DNA of 46,456 nucleotides from Clostridiales bacterium UBA7001 (GCA_002449785.1 DJXP01000043.1:1-46456), one strand, 5' to 3'; positions 25,966-35,111 are shown, counted from the stretch's first letter. Translations and numbers: made by a program. The notes: generated from the sequence alone by a model not told the origin.

Positions 25966-28155
25966 TTTATTTTCTAATCTTTCTATTACTTCATCATTTG
26001 GATGACCAAATTTATTATTTTTTCCTACCCCAATCAATGCTATTTGGGGATTTATAACATTAATGAAATCTTGTGTCGATGAAGTTTTAGAGCCATGATG
26101 ACCTACTTTTAAAACACTTGAATTTAATATTTCTAAATTATTTTCATATTTAGTCAATATTTTATTTTCAGCAATTGCTTCTATATCGCCAGTAAAAATA
26201 CAAGAAAAACTATTATAGCAAACTTTACAAACTATTGAATTATTATTCAAGGCATTTTCATCAACAAAATCATCACCTGACCATAAAAAATCAATATATA
26301 GGTTCTTTTCTATTTGAAGTCTATCACTCATTTTTACTACATATACTTTTAAATTCTTTTTTCTTACTATTTCTTTGAATTTTTGATAATTATCTGAATT
26401 TTCAACTTGCCTTGAAATAATAACTGTATTTACTTTTAATTTTTCAATAACAGCTAGCAATCCCCCAACATGGTCACTATCAAAATGAGATATAATAATA
26501 TAATCTATCTTTTTTATTTTTCTATCTAATAAGTATGGAATAACTACATTTTCACCATAATCATATTTATTATTACTTCCACCATCTCCTCCATCAATTA
26601 AAATACTTTTTCCATTGGGAGTTTTAATTAAAGTACAATCCCCTTGAGACACATCTACAAAATATATTTTTAAGTTTGAATTAATAAGCATATATTTATT
26701 CAAAATCAAAATAAGAAAAAAAACTACTATAATTTTATAAATCTTTTTTGAATACTTTTTTAACTTAAAATAATACTTCTTTCTTTCTTCTTTTTTTGAT
26801 AAGCTAAGAATTAATTTTAGTATATTAATTTTTTTTATATAATAATAATAAACTATAATAGCCATAATAAAATAATATAGTATAATACTAAATATTGACG
26901 GAGTAATAGTTATAATACCAGAAAATGGAATTTTACTACAAAATTCCGTAATTATAAATAGTATTTTAATTAAAACATTTTCAAAGATTGCAATTATTTT
27001 TGAAATAGGAATAAAAAAATAAGAAATAATGATTGATAAATAACCAATTATCAAAATCGGACCAATTAAAAAAGATGATAAAATATTTGAAATAAAAAAT
27101 GTTAAAGAATATGTATTGAAATTATATAGCATCACTGGAACAATCATTATTTGTGCTGAAACACAAATAATAAATAAATTCAAGATATACATAATAATTT
27201 TTTTAATTATATTTTCTCTTATTTTTTTATTTACAATATGCTCTAATATTCTAATAAAAAAATTAGAAAATAATATTATTCCTAAAGTCCCCATAAATGA
27301 TAGCCACATTCCTACTGAAAAAATATTATATGGATTAATCATTATTAAAATACAAAAAGAAATACAAATACTTATATAAATATTATTTTTAGAATAAACA
27401 TTTTCACTTATCAATACTAATGAATTCATTATACAGGCTCTTATACATGAAGGCTGCAGTCCAGTTATTAATGAAAAGAAAAATAAAAAAACAATTAGTA
27501 TTCTATTTTGCATTTTTCTATTCTTTATTGTTTTCTGAAAAAAAAATTTTAAAGCTATAACTATATATGAAACATGCATACCAGAAATTGCTAAAACATG
27601 AGACAAACTACTATTTCTAAAATCATTTTTTATTCTATCATCTAAAAACTCTTTTTCCCCTATTAGTATACTTTTTAAGAAATTAGATTCTTCATTTTTA
27701 TACAATAAATCCAATTTATTATTTAGACATTGCTTTATAAATCCTAAAATAAAATATAAATCATATTTATTATTAATTTTATTAACTTTTTCAGCATATA
27801 AAATCCCATATATTTTCTTTTGTTTTAAAAAACTATTATAATTAAAACCACCAAAGTTCCTTCTTTCTTCAGCTTTGCTAATGTTCCCTTCTATACTAAT
27901 AATATCTCCTGGACTTAAACTAATATCTTTATTGATGTATGCTATAATATTTGTCCCTTTAGAATTATTAACATATTTATTATCAATTGTTTTTACAATA
28001 TATTTATTATATGTATTTTTTACTTCTGGTAATGAAATAATTTCAGCTCTCATTTTTATTGTAAAAACATTATCATATATTTTTTCAAAATTCCAAACAA
28101 AATATATATCATAACAAATTATGAATATTAAAAATAATAAAAACAATTTTTTCAT
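25957..28155 (-). CDS. comEC: DNA-uptake channel ComEC/Rec2, frameshifted near the 3' end
   Basis: 732 residues. N-terminal TM and OB-fold region (about 30-130), the ComEC/Rec2 channel domain with about eight TM helices (about 175-480; SSLSHVLAISGMHVSYI and TGLQPSCIRACIMNSLV are typical), then the competence metallo-beta-lactamase domain (about 500-730) with DVSQGDCTLIKTPNGKSILIDGG, HFDSDHVGG and KVGHHGSKTSS. It imports single-stranded DNA in competence. The frame ends prematurely as ENKRH-stop; the missing 28 residues continue in another frame to 25872. Losing the last strands may or may not abolish function. The nearest SD (GGAGG) is 19 nt from the ATG, which is long. Confidence 0.9.
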   Translation of the reverse strand: MKKLFLLFLIFIICYDIYFVWNFEKIYDNVFTIKMRAEIISLPEVKNTYNKYIVKTIDNKYVNNSKGTNIIAYINKDISLSPGDIISIEGNISKAEERRNFGGFNYNSFLKQKKIYGILYAEKVNKINNKYDLYFILGFIKQCLNNKLDLLYKNEESNFLKSILIGEKEFLDDRIKNDFRNSSLSHVLAISGMHVSYIVIALKFFFQKTIKNRKMQNRILIVFLFFFSLITGLQPSCIRACIMNSLVLISENVYSKNNIYISICISFCILIMINPYNIFSVGMWLSFMGTLGIILFSNFFIRILEHIVNKKIRENIIKKIIMYILNLFIICVSAQIMIVPVMLYNFNTYSLTFFISNILSSFLIGPILIIGYLSIIISYFFIPISKIIAIFENVLIKILFIITEFCSKIPFSGIITITPSIFSIILYYFIMAIIVYYYYIKKINILKLILSLSKKEERKKYYFKLKKYSKKIYKIIVVFFLILILNKYMLINSNLKIYFVDVSQGDCTLIKTPNGKSILIDGGDGGSNNKYDYGENVVIPYLLDRKIKKIDYIIISHFDSDHVGGLLAVIEKLKVNTVIISRQVENSDNYQKFKEIVRKKNLKVYVVKMSDRLQIEKNLYIDFLWSGDDFVDENALNNNSIVCKVCYNSFSCIFTGDIEAIAENKILTKYENNLEILNSSVLKVGHHGSKTSSTQDFINVINPQIALIGVGKNNKFGHPNDEVIERLENKRH

Positions 28156-28183
28156 ATTGAAACTGTAACTTCTACCTCCATTT

Positions 28184-28317
28184 TTTCCTAAGAATATAAA
28201 AAACAGAATTAAAAGTTTCTAAGTTCCTTACGTCACTAAGAAACTCTAAACTCCGCATAATTATCTTCTAAGGAAACTCTCCACTATCGTGGATGACTTT
28301 CCTAAGAATATAAAAAA
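28184..28317. repeat. Structured intergenic element with 20-bp terminal direct repeats
   Basis: TTTCCTAAGAATATAAAAAA occurs at 28184-28203 and again at 28298-28317, bracketing about 94 bp rich in variants of CTAAGAAACTC and CTAAGGAAACTC. The right half folds into a long hairpin: TTCTAAGGAAA with TTTCCTAAGAA outside (one mismatch), TCCAC/GTGGA inside. The left half can pair GTTTCT (28215-28220) with AGAAAC (28239-28244). It is in the comEC leader on the minus strand. Confidence 0.6.
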
Positions 28318-28336
28318 AAGGGCTATTAAATAGCCC
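28312..28336 (-). terminator. Terminator after the NlpC/P60 gene
   Basis: Minus strand GGGCTAT, 3-nt loop, ATAGCCC (28320-28336) followed by eight T's (complement of 28312-28319): a canonical intrinsic terminator, 24 nt after the stop. Confidence 0.85.
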
Positions 28337-28360
28337 CTGTAATTATATTTATATTAATTA

Positions 28361-29821
28361 TTAATTTACTAATCTTCTAGCGCTGATAAATCTAGTATTA
28401 TAATACGAATTAGTATTCAAATTATCTATAACAACTCCTCGTGATGGATTTGCTGCATGAATAAAATTACCGTCCCCAATATATATACCAGTATGTCCTA
28501 TTTTAGTTTTTCCCTCATCATAGAAAAGTAGTAAATCTCCAGAGATTAGAGAATCTCTAGATACTTCTACTCCACTACCTACTTGTGAAGCAGCAGAACC
28601 ACCTAAAGAAATACCGAATTGCATAAATACATATCTTGTAAATCCTGAACAATCAAAACCTGTTTCTGGTGTTTTTCCAGCACTAACATATGGATATCCT
28701 AAATATTGTTTTGCAAAATTTACAACATTATTACCACTACCTGCTGATGCTGTTTCATTTTGTAAAATACTATTTAAGTCATTATTTTGTTTAACATCTA
28801 CTTGAGAATTATCTTCTTGTATTTCGTTTGCTCTACTTTCAGTCAAACTTCTAGAAGTTGTGTTTTCAGAAACTGTAATTAATCTTTTGCTTACATAACC
28901 TTCAATATTTCCAGATTTTATCTTATACCAATCTCCACTTTCAGAAATTATTTCTACAGTATTACCATAATCTAATCCATCTATTATTTCAGCATTTGAA
29001 CTTGCTTCTGCCCTAACTCTAGCTGTTTCTACATTTATTTTTCCTGATTTAGGCATATTTTCACTTGAATTAGCAGTTGCTATTTGACTAGTGTTCGTAT
29101 TTGTATTTACAGTGTTTTCAACTGTTTGATTTGCAACTTCAACTTTGTTTTCAACACTCACTGTATTCTGAGTACTACTGTTTACATCACCAGATATATT
29201 ATTTTCAGAAGTTGGTTCTTCAACCACACTATTTATATTATTATTTATTTTTGCCTTTGGTATCCATCCAATTATAGTACCATCTGTAATTTGAATCCAT
29301 TCATTTAATTCACTTACTTTGTCATATTCTTTTCCTTGTTCTGTACTAGATACTGTTCTAGACATAAAACTTGGAAGCAATCTTAATACAGATGTAGAAT
29401 TTAAAGTAACTCTTTCTGGAATTATATCTTTTAAATTACTATTTGCATTAGGTGTTTCTTCAACATTATTACTTGAGTTTATTTCATTGCTAATATTTTC
29501 ATCAGTACTTGTATTTGTTTTTTCTATTACATTATTTACAGTATTATTTTTTTCCTGCCCACTTGTTGTAACATTAATAAATTCCTTCTTCACATAACCA
29601 GTATATGATTTATATGTTATCTTAAGCCATTCACCTTCTTCACCAACAATTTCTATTTCATCACCTTCATAAATATTTGTTATTATTTCAGAAGTTGTAT
29701 TTGGCTCCTTTCTTATTCTAGTAGCAGATACCTTAACTGTACCAGTATTAGCATAAGTATTAAATATTAATAATGTTAGCCAAAGCATCATTATAATAAA
29801 TACTTTTTTAATTCTTTCCAT
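28361..29821 (-). CDS. Secreted cell-wall hydrolase: three SH3b domains plus NlpC/P60
   Basis: 486 residues. Signal peptide (about 1-24), SH3b-1 (about 28-84, TGTVKVSATRIRKEPNTTSE), Ser/Asn/Thr-rich linker, SH3b-2 (about 136-192), second linker, SH3b-3 (about 258-318), then the NlpC/P60 catalytic domain (about 365-486). The triad is C391 (GFDCSGF), H443 (KIGHTGIYIG) and H455 (NFIHAA). It should cleave the gamma-D-Glu-diaminopimelate stem-peptide bond, with SH3b domains holding it on peptidoglycan. SH3b-2 is the least conserved. SD GAGGAAT precedes the ATG. It lies 45 nt after aspS and ends at a strong terminator. Confidence 0.93.
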   Translation of the reverse strand: MERIKKVFIIMMLWLTLLIFNTYANTGTVKVSATRIRKEPNTTSEIITNIYEGDEIEIVGEEGEWLKITYKSYTGYVKKEFINVTTSGQEKNNTVNNVIEKTNTSTDENISNEINSSNNVEETPNANSNLKDIIPERVTLNSTSVLRLLPSFMSRTVSSTEQGKEYDKVSELNEWIQITDGTIIGWIPKAKINNNINSVVEEPTSENNISGDVNSSTQNTVSVENKVEVANQTVENTVNTNTNTSQIATANSSENMPKSGKINVETARVRAEASSNAEIIDGLDYGNTVEIISESGDWYKIKSGNIEGYVSKRLITVSENTTSRSLTESRANEIQEDNSQVDVKQNNDLNSILQNETASAGSGNNVVNFAKQYLGYPYVSAGKTPETGFDCSGFTRYVFMQFGISLGGSAASQVGSGVEVSRDSLISGDLLLFYDEGKTKIGHTGIYIGDGNFIHAANPSRGVVIDNLNTNSYYNTRFISARRLVN

Positions 29822-29866
29822 AATAATTCCTCAAACTATATTTAAGTTTACGGATAACTTATAACC

Positions 29867-31627
29867 CTATTCATTAGTTAAATTTAGTTTAATATGTACA
29901 TCTTCCAATTGTTTTTCTGTAACTTTAGATGGTGAATTCATAAGTAAATCTCTTGCTTTCTTATTTTTTGGAAATGCTATTACTTCTCTAATATTATTTG
30001 CACCAGCAATTAACATTATTATCCTATCAATTCCAGGTGCTGCTCCAGCATGTGGAGGTGTTCCATATTGAAATGCATTATATAATGCTCCAAATCTACT
30101 TTCAACATCTTCTTCCTTGTATCCCGCAATTTCAAATGCTTTTACCATTATTTCTGGATTATGATTTCTAACTGCACCAGATGCAATTTCATAACCATTT
30201 ATAACTAAGTCAAATTGGTATGCTAAAATATCAAGTGGATTTTTATTTTCTAAAGCTTCTAATCCACCTTGTGGCATTGAAAATGGATTATGATTAAAAT
30301 CTATAGTTCCTTCATCTGAAAGCTCATACATAGGAAAATCTACTATAAAGCACATTCTAAATACATCTTTTTCAAGCAAGTCTAATCTATTTCCAAGCTC
30401 AATTCTAATTAAACCTGAAATTTTTTGTGCTTTCTTAAGTTCATCTGCAATGAAAAATACAGCGGAATTTGAAGATACATTAAAGTCATTTTCTAATTTT
30501 TCCCTAATATCATCCGTAACAAATTTTGCAATACCACCTTGAACAGTTCCATCACTTTCAAATTTTGTCCAAGCTAAACCTTTTGCCCCAACTTCTTCAG
30601 AAGTTGCAAAATCAACCATTTTATCAAAAAATTTTCTTCCTTGTTCAGCACCATTTGGAACAACTATTGCTTTTACAGTTTTATTTTTAAATGCATTAAA
30701 ATCTGAATTTTCAAATACTTTAGTAACATCTTGAATAACTAGTGGATTTCTCAAGTCTGGCTTATCAATACCATATTTTTCCATAGCTTCATTATATGGA
30801 ATTCTTAAAAATGGTCCTTTATCAACTTTACAATTAGTATGTTTTTCAAATGTATAAGGTATAACATTTTCAATTACTTCGAAAACATCTTCTTGTGTAG
30901 CAAAACTCATTTCAAAATCTAATTGATAAAATTCTCCAGGAGCTCTATCACTTCTTGGATCTTCATCTCTAAAGCATGGTGCTATTTGATAGTATTTATT
31001 AAATCCGCTTACCATAAGCAATTGTTTAAATTGCTGAGGTGCTTGAGGAAGCGCATAAAATTCCCCTGGGTTTAATCTACTAGGCACTAAATAATCTCTA
31101 GCACCTTCTGGAGATGAATTAGCAATAATAGGAGTTTGAACTTCTGTAAAACCCAATTCATCCATTCTATCTCTAAATGTTTTTAATATTTTAGAACGAA
31201 GTAAAATATTATTATGTAGTTTTTCTGAACGTAAATCCAAATACCTATATTCTAATCTTAAATCTTCTCTAACTTCCTGTTCTGAATTAACTTCAAAAGG
31301 AAGTATATTTTTACATTTTCCTAAAATCTCTAAAGATGAAGCTATAACTTCAATCTCACCAGTAGGTATTTTTAAATTTTTATTACTTCTTTCTACAACT
31401 TTTCCAAAAACATTAATACAACTTTCAGTATTATATTCTTTTGCAATATTTTGTAACCCTTCATCATTAACAACTATTTGAGTAATACCAAATTCATCTC
31501 TCAAATCAATAAAAATCATACCACCTAAATTTCTAATTTTTTGAATCCAACCTGCAAGTTTAACTTCTTGATTTACATTTTTAATATTTAGTTCTCCACA
31601 ATTGTGAGTTCTATATATATTTGTCAT
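29867..31627 (-). CDS. aspS: Aspartate-tRNA ligase
   Basis: 586 residues, the length of a bacterial-type AspRS. N-terminal OB-fold anticodon-binding domain (1-105), class II catalytic core with GSPEGARDYLVPSR and motif 2 (FRDEDPRSDRAPGEFYQLD), the bacterial GAD insert (about 285-425), and motif 3 (PGIDRIIMLIAGANNIREVIAFPK). It charges tRNA-Asp. I cannot tell from sequence whether it is discriminating or also charges tRNA-Asn. No T-box fits in the 66 nt upstream; it probably shares a transcript with the degenerate phosphorylase paralog before it. Confidence 0.97.
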   Translation of the reverse strand: MTNIYRTHNCGELNIKNVNQEVKLAGWIQKIRNLGGMIFIDLRDEFGITQIVVNDEGLQNIAKEYNTESCINVFGKVVERSNKNLKIPTGEIEVIASSLEILGKCKNILPFEVNSEQEVREDLRLEYRYLDLRSEKLHNNILLRSKILKTFRDRMDELGFTEVQTPIIANSSPEGARDYLVPSRLNPGEFYALPQAPQQFKQLLMVSGFNKYYQIAPCFRDEDPRSDRAPGEFYQLDFEMSFATQEDVFEVIENVIPYTFEKHTNCKVDKGPFLRIPYNEAMEKYGIDKPDLRNPLVIQDVTKVFENSDFNAFKNKTVKAIVVPNGAEQGRKFFDKMVDFATSEEVGAKGLAWTKFESDGTVQGGIAKFVTDDIREKLENDFNVSSNSAVFFIADELKKAQKISGLIRIELGNRLDLLEKDVFRMCFIVDFPMYELSDEGTIDFNHNPFSMPQGGLEALENKNPLDILAYQFDLVINGYEIASGAVRNHNPEIMVKAFEIAGYKEEDVESRFGALYNAFQYGTPPHAGAAPGIDRIIMLIAGANNIREVIAFPKNKKARDLLMNSPSKVTEKQLEDVHIKLNLTNE

Positions 31628-31693
31628 TTTTTTCCCTTCTTCCAGCTAACAAATTTTGTCTATTATATAATATTTATACCGACTTTTCAAGAA

Positions 31694-32959
31694 TTAAATG
31701 ATTTCTTTTATTCTTGAACTCTTTTTTACTTTTTTATTAGATATAATAAATGCCTCTTGTAAAGATTTTACTGCATCATCTATTTTATTCATGTCATTTG
31801 TATGAACATATCCTAATACATCTTCTTTAGAAACCTTGTCTCCTACTGTTTTACAAAATTCTAAACCAGCTCCCATATCTAGATAATCATCCTTATTATA
31901 TCTAATAGAATTTAATTCAACAGAGATTTTTCTAATTATTGAAACATCAATTTCTTCAATGTATCCACTAAAATCAGATTTCACAGGTACTATATGTTCT
32001 GCTGACATAACATCATAATTTCCATTTTGATCTAGAAACTCTTCTAATTTTTGATATGCAGTTCCATTTTCTATTACTTCTAAAATAAGTTTCTGATTTT
32101 GGTCTTTAGTATTTGTTTCATTTACAAGACTTAATATACTATTTCCAACATTTAATATATATTCTTTTACATCATCTGTCATAACATTTTGCAAAATCTC
32201 TTTAGCTTCTTTTAATTCTAATGTGTTACCAAAAAATTTTCCAATTGGTGCTTGTTCTTCACTTATTACACATTTTACACCTTTTTTTAATTCTTTACCC
32301 ATTTTTATTAAATACTGCGCTAATTTTTTAGCCTCTTTAAATGTCTTTACATAAGCATTTTCTCCATAAGTAATATCAAAAACAATATTTTTCATTCCTA
32401 ATGCTATTTTTTGACTCATTAAACTCATAGCAATTAGTGAAATATCATCATTACAAGCAATATTTTTTCTTAACATATAAAATTTTTTTTCTAAAGGAGC
32501 AATATTATCTGGCTCATTTATTATAACAATATCTTTTTTATTTACTTTATCTCGAATTTCGTCGAAATCAGTCTCAAGCTTATTTCCAGCAATTCCTACT
32601 AATTTGTCTAAAAATCCAATCTCTCTATCTACTATTTTTACAAATGGTATTTTAATTGCTGAACAAATTGCCATAAGTACTATTAGTATTTTATCTCCTA
32701 AACCTCCAATTGGATGATATTCTATAATACTATCTGAATATTTGTATAAATCTTGTAATTTTCCAGTTTCTGCAACTTTATTGGTTAATATAGACATTTC
32801 TTCTATACTTAAACCATTAATATACATTAATGTTAATAAACTAGCAGCTTGCTCTTCTAATATTTCTCCATTAGTATAAGAATTAATAAAATATTCTATT
32901 TCATCTAAGGATAGTTCTTCCTTATTTCTTTTTTTTATGATCAAATCTTTTATATCCAT
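31694..32959 (-). CDS. Degenerate pyrimidine-nucleoside phosphorylase paralog (probable pseudoenzyme)
   Basis: 421 residues, recognisably thymidine-phosphorylase family throughout (N-terminal helices, GGLGDK loop, YMLRKNIAC, VGDKVSKEDVLGYVHTND in PYNP_C) but with the active site eroded. KHSTGG is YHPIGG (K81Y, S83P, T84I); the GRGLGITGGTIDKL block is shortened to DREIGFLDKL, losing the phosphate-binding Thr; the base-binding Lys is Gln183. R164 and S179 remain. Phosphorolysis is unlikely. The frame is intact with a good SD (AGAGGA), so the protein is probably kept for another role, such as binding, regulation or pairing with the active paralogs (inference). It lies between the FGE-like gene (25 nt) and aspS (66 nt). 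Confidence 0.85.
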   Translation of the reverse strand: MDIKDLIIKKRNKEELSLDEIEYFINSYTNGEILEEQAASLLTLMYINGLSIEEMSILTNKVAETGKLQDLYKYSDSIIEYHPIGGLGDKILIVLMAICSAIKIPFVKIVDREIGFLDKLVGIAGNKLETDFDEIRDKVNKKDIVIINEPDNIAPLEKKFYMLRKNIACNDDISLIAMSLMSQKIALGMKNIVFDITYGENAYVKTFKEAKKLAQYLIKMGKELKKGVKCVISEEQAPIGKFFGNTLELKEAKEILQNVMTDDVKEYILNVGNSILSLVNETNTKDQNQKLILEVIENGTAYQKLEEFLDQNGNYDVMSAEHIVPVKSDFSGYIEEIDVSIIRKISVELNSIRYNKDDYLDMGAGLEFCKTVGDKVSKEDVLGYVHTNDMNKIDDAVKSLQEAFIISNKKVKKSSRIKEII

Positions 32960-32984
32960 AAATCATTCCTCTTATTTTATAATT

Positions 32985-34094
32985 TTATTTATATAATACT
33001 AATCTAAATCCCCAATAAGCATCTAATAAATCCTCAGCATATCCTCTTCTACTAGCAGGAGTCCTATTTAATGTTGCAGATCCACCTCTTATGACTCTTG
33101 AAATAATATTTTTTCCATCTTGTGTAGATTTATTTGTAGTGCTCTTATAAATTTCAGTTGTCCATTCACTAACATTTCCTGCTAAATCGCATATTTGGCA
33201 AACTATATCAGTACTAGTAGTTCCTGTTGGATTTACCATATTATTATCATAATTTCCGTATTCAAAGCTAGATGAATAATGTTCATATTTTGTGTCTATC
33301 CAATTTAGTACTGAATCCCATGCATGACTGCTAGCTAAAGCTGTACTACAATCTTCATAGCCAAATACTTCTCCTGAAGATGTCGCAAAATCAATTGCAT
33401 CTAGGCAATTGATATTAGTCCATGGTATTTTTCCTTTCATTGATGCTGCGGTTTTTCTACCATCTACTTCATATTCTGATGCTTCAAATCTACCAATATA
33501 AAATCCATAATACTTAGCAGCACTATTTACTAATGCAGTTGCAGTACTACTATTTTCTTCATAATTAGTGTCAAATACATTTGTTCTTGTTAGTTTTCCA
33601 TTTTCTACTGGAACCCATACATATTGATTTCCATAACCATCCTCTATAACAAAACCGCTTTCAACATCATCAGCTATTACTGAGAATCCCTTTGGAATAT
33701 AAGGGTTTTTATAAGATTTTTCAACAATACTATCTATTTCAATTTTTGCACTATTAGATTGTCCATTATTAGCAATAACCTTAAATTCATACTCTCCGTT
33801 TTTTTCAACTACATACTTTGCTGTTTCTGCAACAACTTTTGTTTCATCTGGAAGTAAAATTTCTTTTATTCCATTATCATCATTAACAGAAGTACTAACG
33901 GTAATAACAATTTCACCATTTTCATTTTCTTCTTGTGTTAAAACAATTTCTGGTTTAACTTTCTCATCTTCTGCTACTACTTGTGGTTCATCATTACCAT
34001 TATCTTTTACCATATTAAATATAAGAAATCCTACAAACACTAATGTAGCAATTAATATTACTATTATTAAAAAAGCACCTATCTTTCTTACCAT
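32985..34094 (-). CDS. Membrane-anchored FGE/SUMF1-like domain protein
   Basis: 369 residues. N-terminal TM (about 7-29), a small Ig-like beta domain (about 45-125), then a formylglycine-generating-enzyme-like domain (about 140-369) with YVWVPV, YYGFYIGRFEAS, CDLAGNVSEWTTEIYK, VIRGGSATL and the terminal WGFRLVL. Many clostridial members lack sulfatase-activating function and act as binding or structural modules outside the cell. I do not see the two-Cys active-site spacing clearly, so I would not call it an active FGE. First gene of a likely unit with the phosphorylase-like gene, aspS and the NlpC/P60 gene. SD AAAGGAGAA. Confidence 0.85.
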   Translation of the reverse strand: MVRKIGAFLIIVILIATLVFVGFLIFNMVKDNGNDEPQVVAEDEKVKPEIVLTQEENENGEIVITVSTSVNDDNGIKEILLPDETKVVAETAKYVVEKNGEYEFKVIANNGQSNSAKIEIDSIVEKSYKNPYIPKGFSVIADDVESGFVIEDGYGNQYVWVPVENGKLTRTNVFDTNYEENSSTATALVNSAAKYYGFYIGRFEASEYEVDGRKTAASMKGKIPWTNINCLDAIDFATSSGEVFGYEDCSTALASSHAWDSVLNWIDTKYEHYSSSFEYGNYDNNMVNPTGTTSTDIVCQICDLAGNVSEWTTEIYKSTTNKSTQDGKNIISRVIRGGSATLNRTPASRRGYAEDLLDAYWGFRLVLYK

Positions 34095-34251
34095 AAAAAA
34101 TTCTCCTTTTAAATATACTACATATTATTAAATCATATATTATATTTTTTTTCAAATATTTTATGTATTTTTTATATATTTTTTAAATCATATAAAACAT
34201 ATTCTATATTTAATCTAGAAAATATTCCACGTAATTTCCTCGCAAAAAACA

Positions 34252-34276
34252 AAAAAGTACACTACAGCGTGTACTT
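34252..34276 (-). terminator. Terminator after rpmA
   Basis: Minus strand AAGTACAC, 6-nt loop, GTGTACTT (34255-34276), then a T-rich run interrupted by one G. It ends the rplU-rpmA operon. Confidence 0.8.
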
Positions 34277-34290
34277 CTTTAATATTATAT

Positions 34291-34548
34291 TTACTCTACT
34301 GGATAAACACTAACTTGCTTTTGATTTTTACCTTTTCTTTCAAATTTTACAGTTCCATCTTTTAAAGCAAATAGAGTATCATCACTACCGATTCCAACAT
34401 TAGTTCCTGGATGTACATTAGTTCCTCTTTGTCTAACTAAAATATTTCCAGCTTTAACTATTTGTCCATCAGCTTTTTTATTTCCTAATCTTTTTGACTC
34501 ACTATCTCTTCCGTTCTTAACACTACCTTGACCTTTTTTATGTGCCAT
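34291..34548 (-). CDS. rpmA: 50S ribosomal protein L27 (no N-terminal extension)
   Basis: 85 residues beginning directly at MAHKKGQGSVKNGRDSESKR, the functional L27 N-terminus that reaches the peptidyl-transferase centre. Most Firmicutes encode about nine more residues, cut off by the protease Prp. Here an in-frame TAA immediately precedes the ATG, and SD AAAGGAGT stands in the right place, so no extension is possible. It lies 51 nt after rplU with no prp gene between. Confidence 0.97.
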   Translation of the reverse strand: MAHKKGQGSVKNGRDSESKRLGNKKADGQIVKAGNILVRQRGTNVHPGTNVGIGSDDTLFALKDGTVKFERKGKNQKQVSVYPVE

Positions 34549-34599
34549 TTAAGATTCACTCCTTTCGCATCATAATCTATAAACATTTTATTTATAAAA

Positions 34600-34971
34600 T
34601 TATTTATTTTCTTTTTTTTCACTTTTGCTTGTTTTTTCAGCTTTTTCTGCTTTTTCAGCTTTTGCTTTAATTGAAGTAATTTCTACTTTAGTATAATCTT
34701 GTCTATGTCCTCTAGTTTTTCTTTCATTCTTTTTAGGTTTGTACTTGAAAACTAATATTTTCTTTCCTCTACCATTAGAAATAACTTTTCCTTCAACTTT
34801 GCATCCAGCAACATAAGGATTTCCTACTTGTATTTTGCCTTCATCTGAAACTAAAACAACTTTATCAAAAGAAACCTTTTTTCCTTCTTCTTCATTAAGT
34901 TTTTCAAAATAAACTGTTTCTCCTTCTTGCACCTTATATTGTCTTCCACATGCTTCAATAATTGCGTACAT
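34600..34971 (-). CDS. rplU: 50S ribosomal protein L21
   Basis: 123 residues from the ATG at 34971; a TTG one codon earlier is less likely. Typical L21: YAIIEACGRQYKVQEGETVYFEKL at the N-terminus and KYKPKKNERKTRGHRQDYTKVEI near residue 100. A Lys/Glu/Ala-rich tail of about 20 residues is added at the C-terminus. L21 binds 23S rRNA. SD GGGAGG is 9 nt upstream. A sigma-A promoter at 35072-35100 gives a leader of about 95 nt that can fold and may be an L21-type autoregulatory leader. Confidence 0.97.
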   Translation of the reverse strand: MYAIIEACGRQYKVQEGETVYFEKLNEEEGKKVSFDKVVLVSDEGKIQVGNPYVAGCKVEGKVISNGRGKKILVFKYKPKKNERKTRGHRQDYTKVEITSIKAKAEKAEKAEKTSKSEKKENK

Positions 34972-34974
34972 CAA

Positions 34975-35066
34975 AATGCACCTCCCTTTTCGTATACTCG
35001 CTAACTTCCAACTTAGGTAACTATATTTGTATAGTATTTATAAACCTTAGCTAAGCAGTTTACAGT
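34975..35066 (-). promoter_or_regulatory. Structured 5' leader of rplU, possible L21 leader
   Basis: On the minus strand the leader contains AGGT ... ACTATA-CAAA-TATAGT ... ACCT (nested stem) and CTTAGCTAAG (self-complementary). Firmicute rplU leaders often bind L21 for feedback control. I cannot confirm the consensus fold by eye. Confidence 0.4.
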
Positions 35067-35071
35067 AATAA

Positions 35072-35100
35072 ATTTTAACACGATTTTTCAGTATTGTCAA
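35072..35100 (-). promoter_or_regulatory. Sigma-A promoter of rplU-rpmA
   Basis: Minus strand TTGACA (35095-35100), 17 nt, TAAAAT (35072-35077): consensus -35 with ideal spacing, as expected for a ribosomal operon. Confidence 0.8.
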
Positions 35101-35111
35101 GCAAAATACAA

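Noticed and set aside
31628..31693. T-box leader before aspS
   Set aside because: The 66-nt gap is too short for a T-box and contains no T-box sequence or antiterminator pairing.
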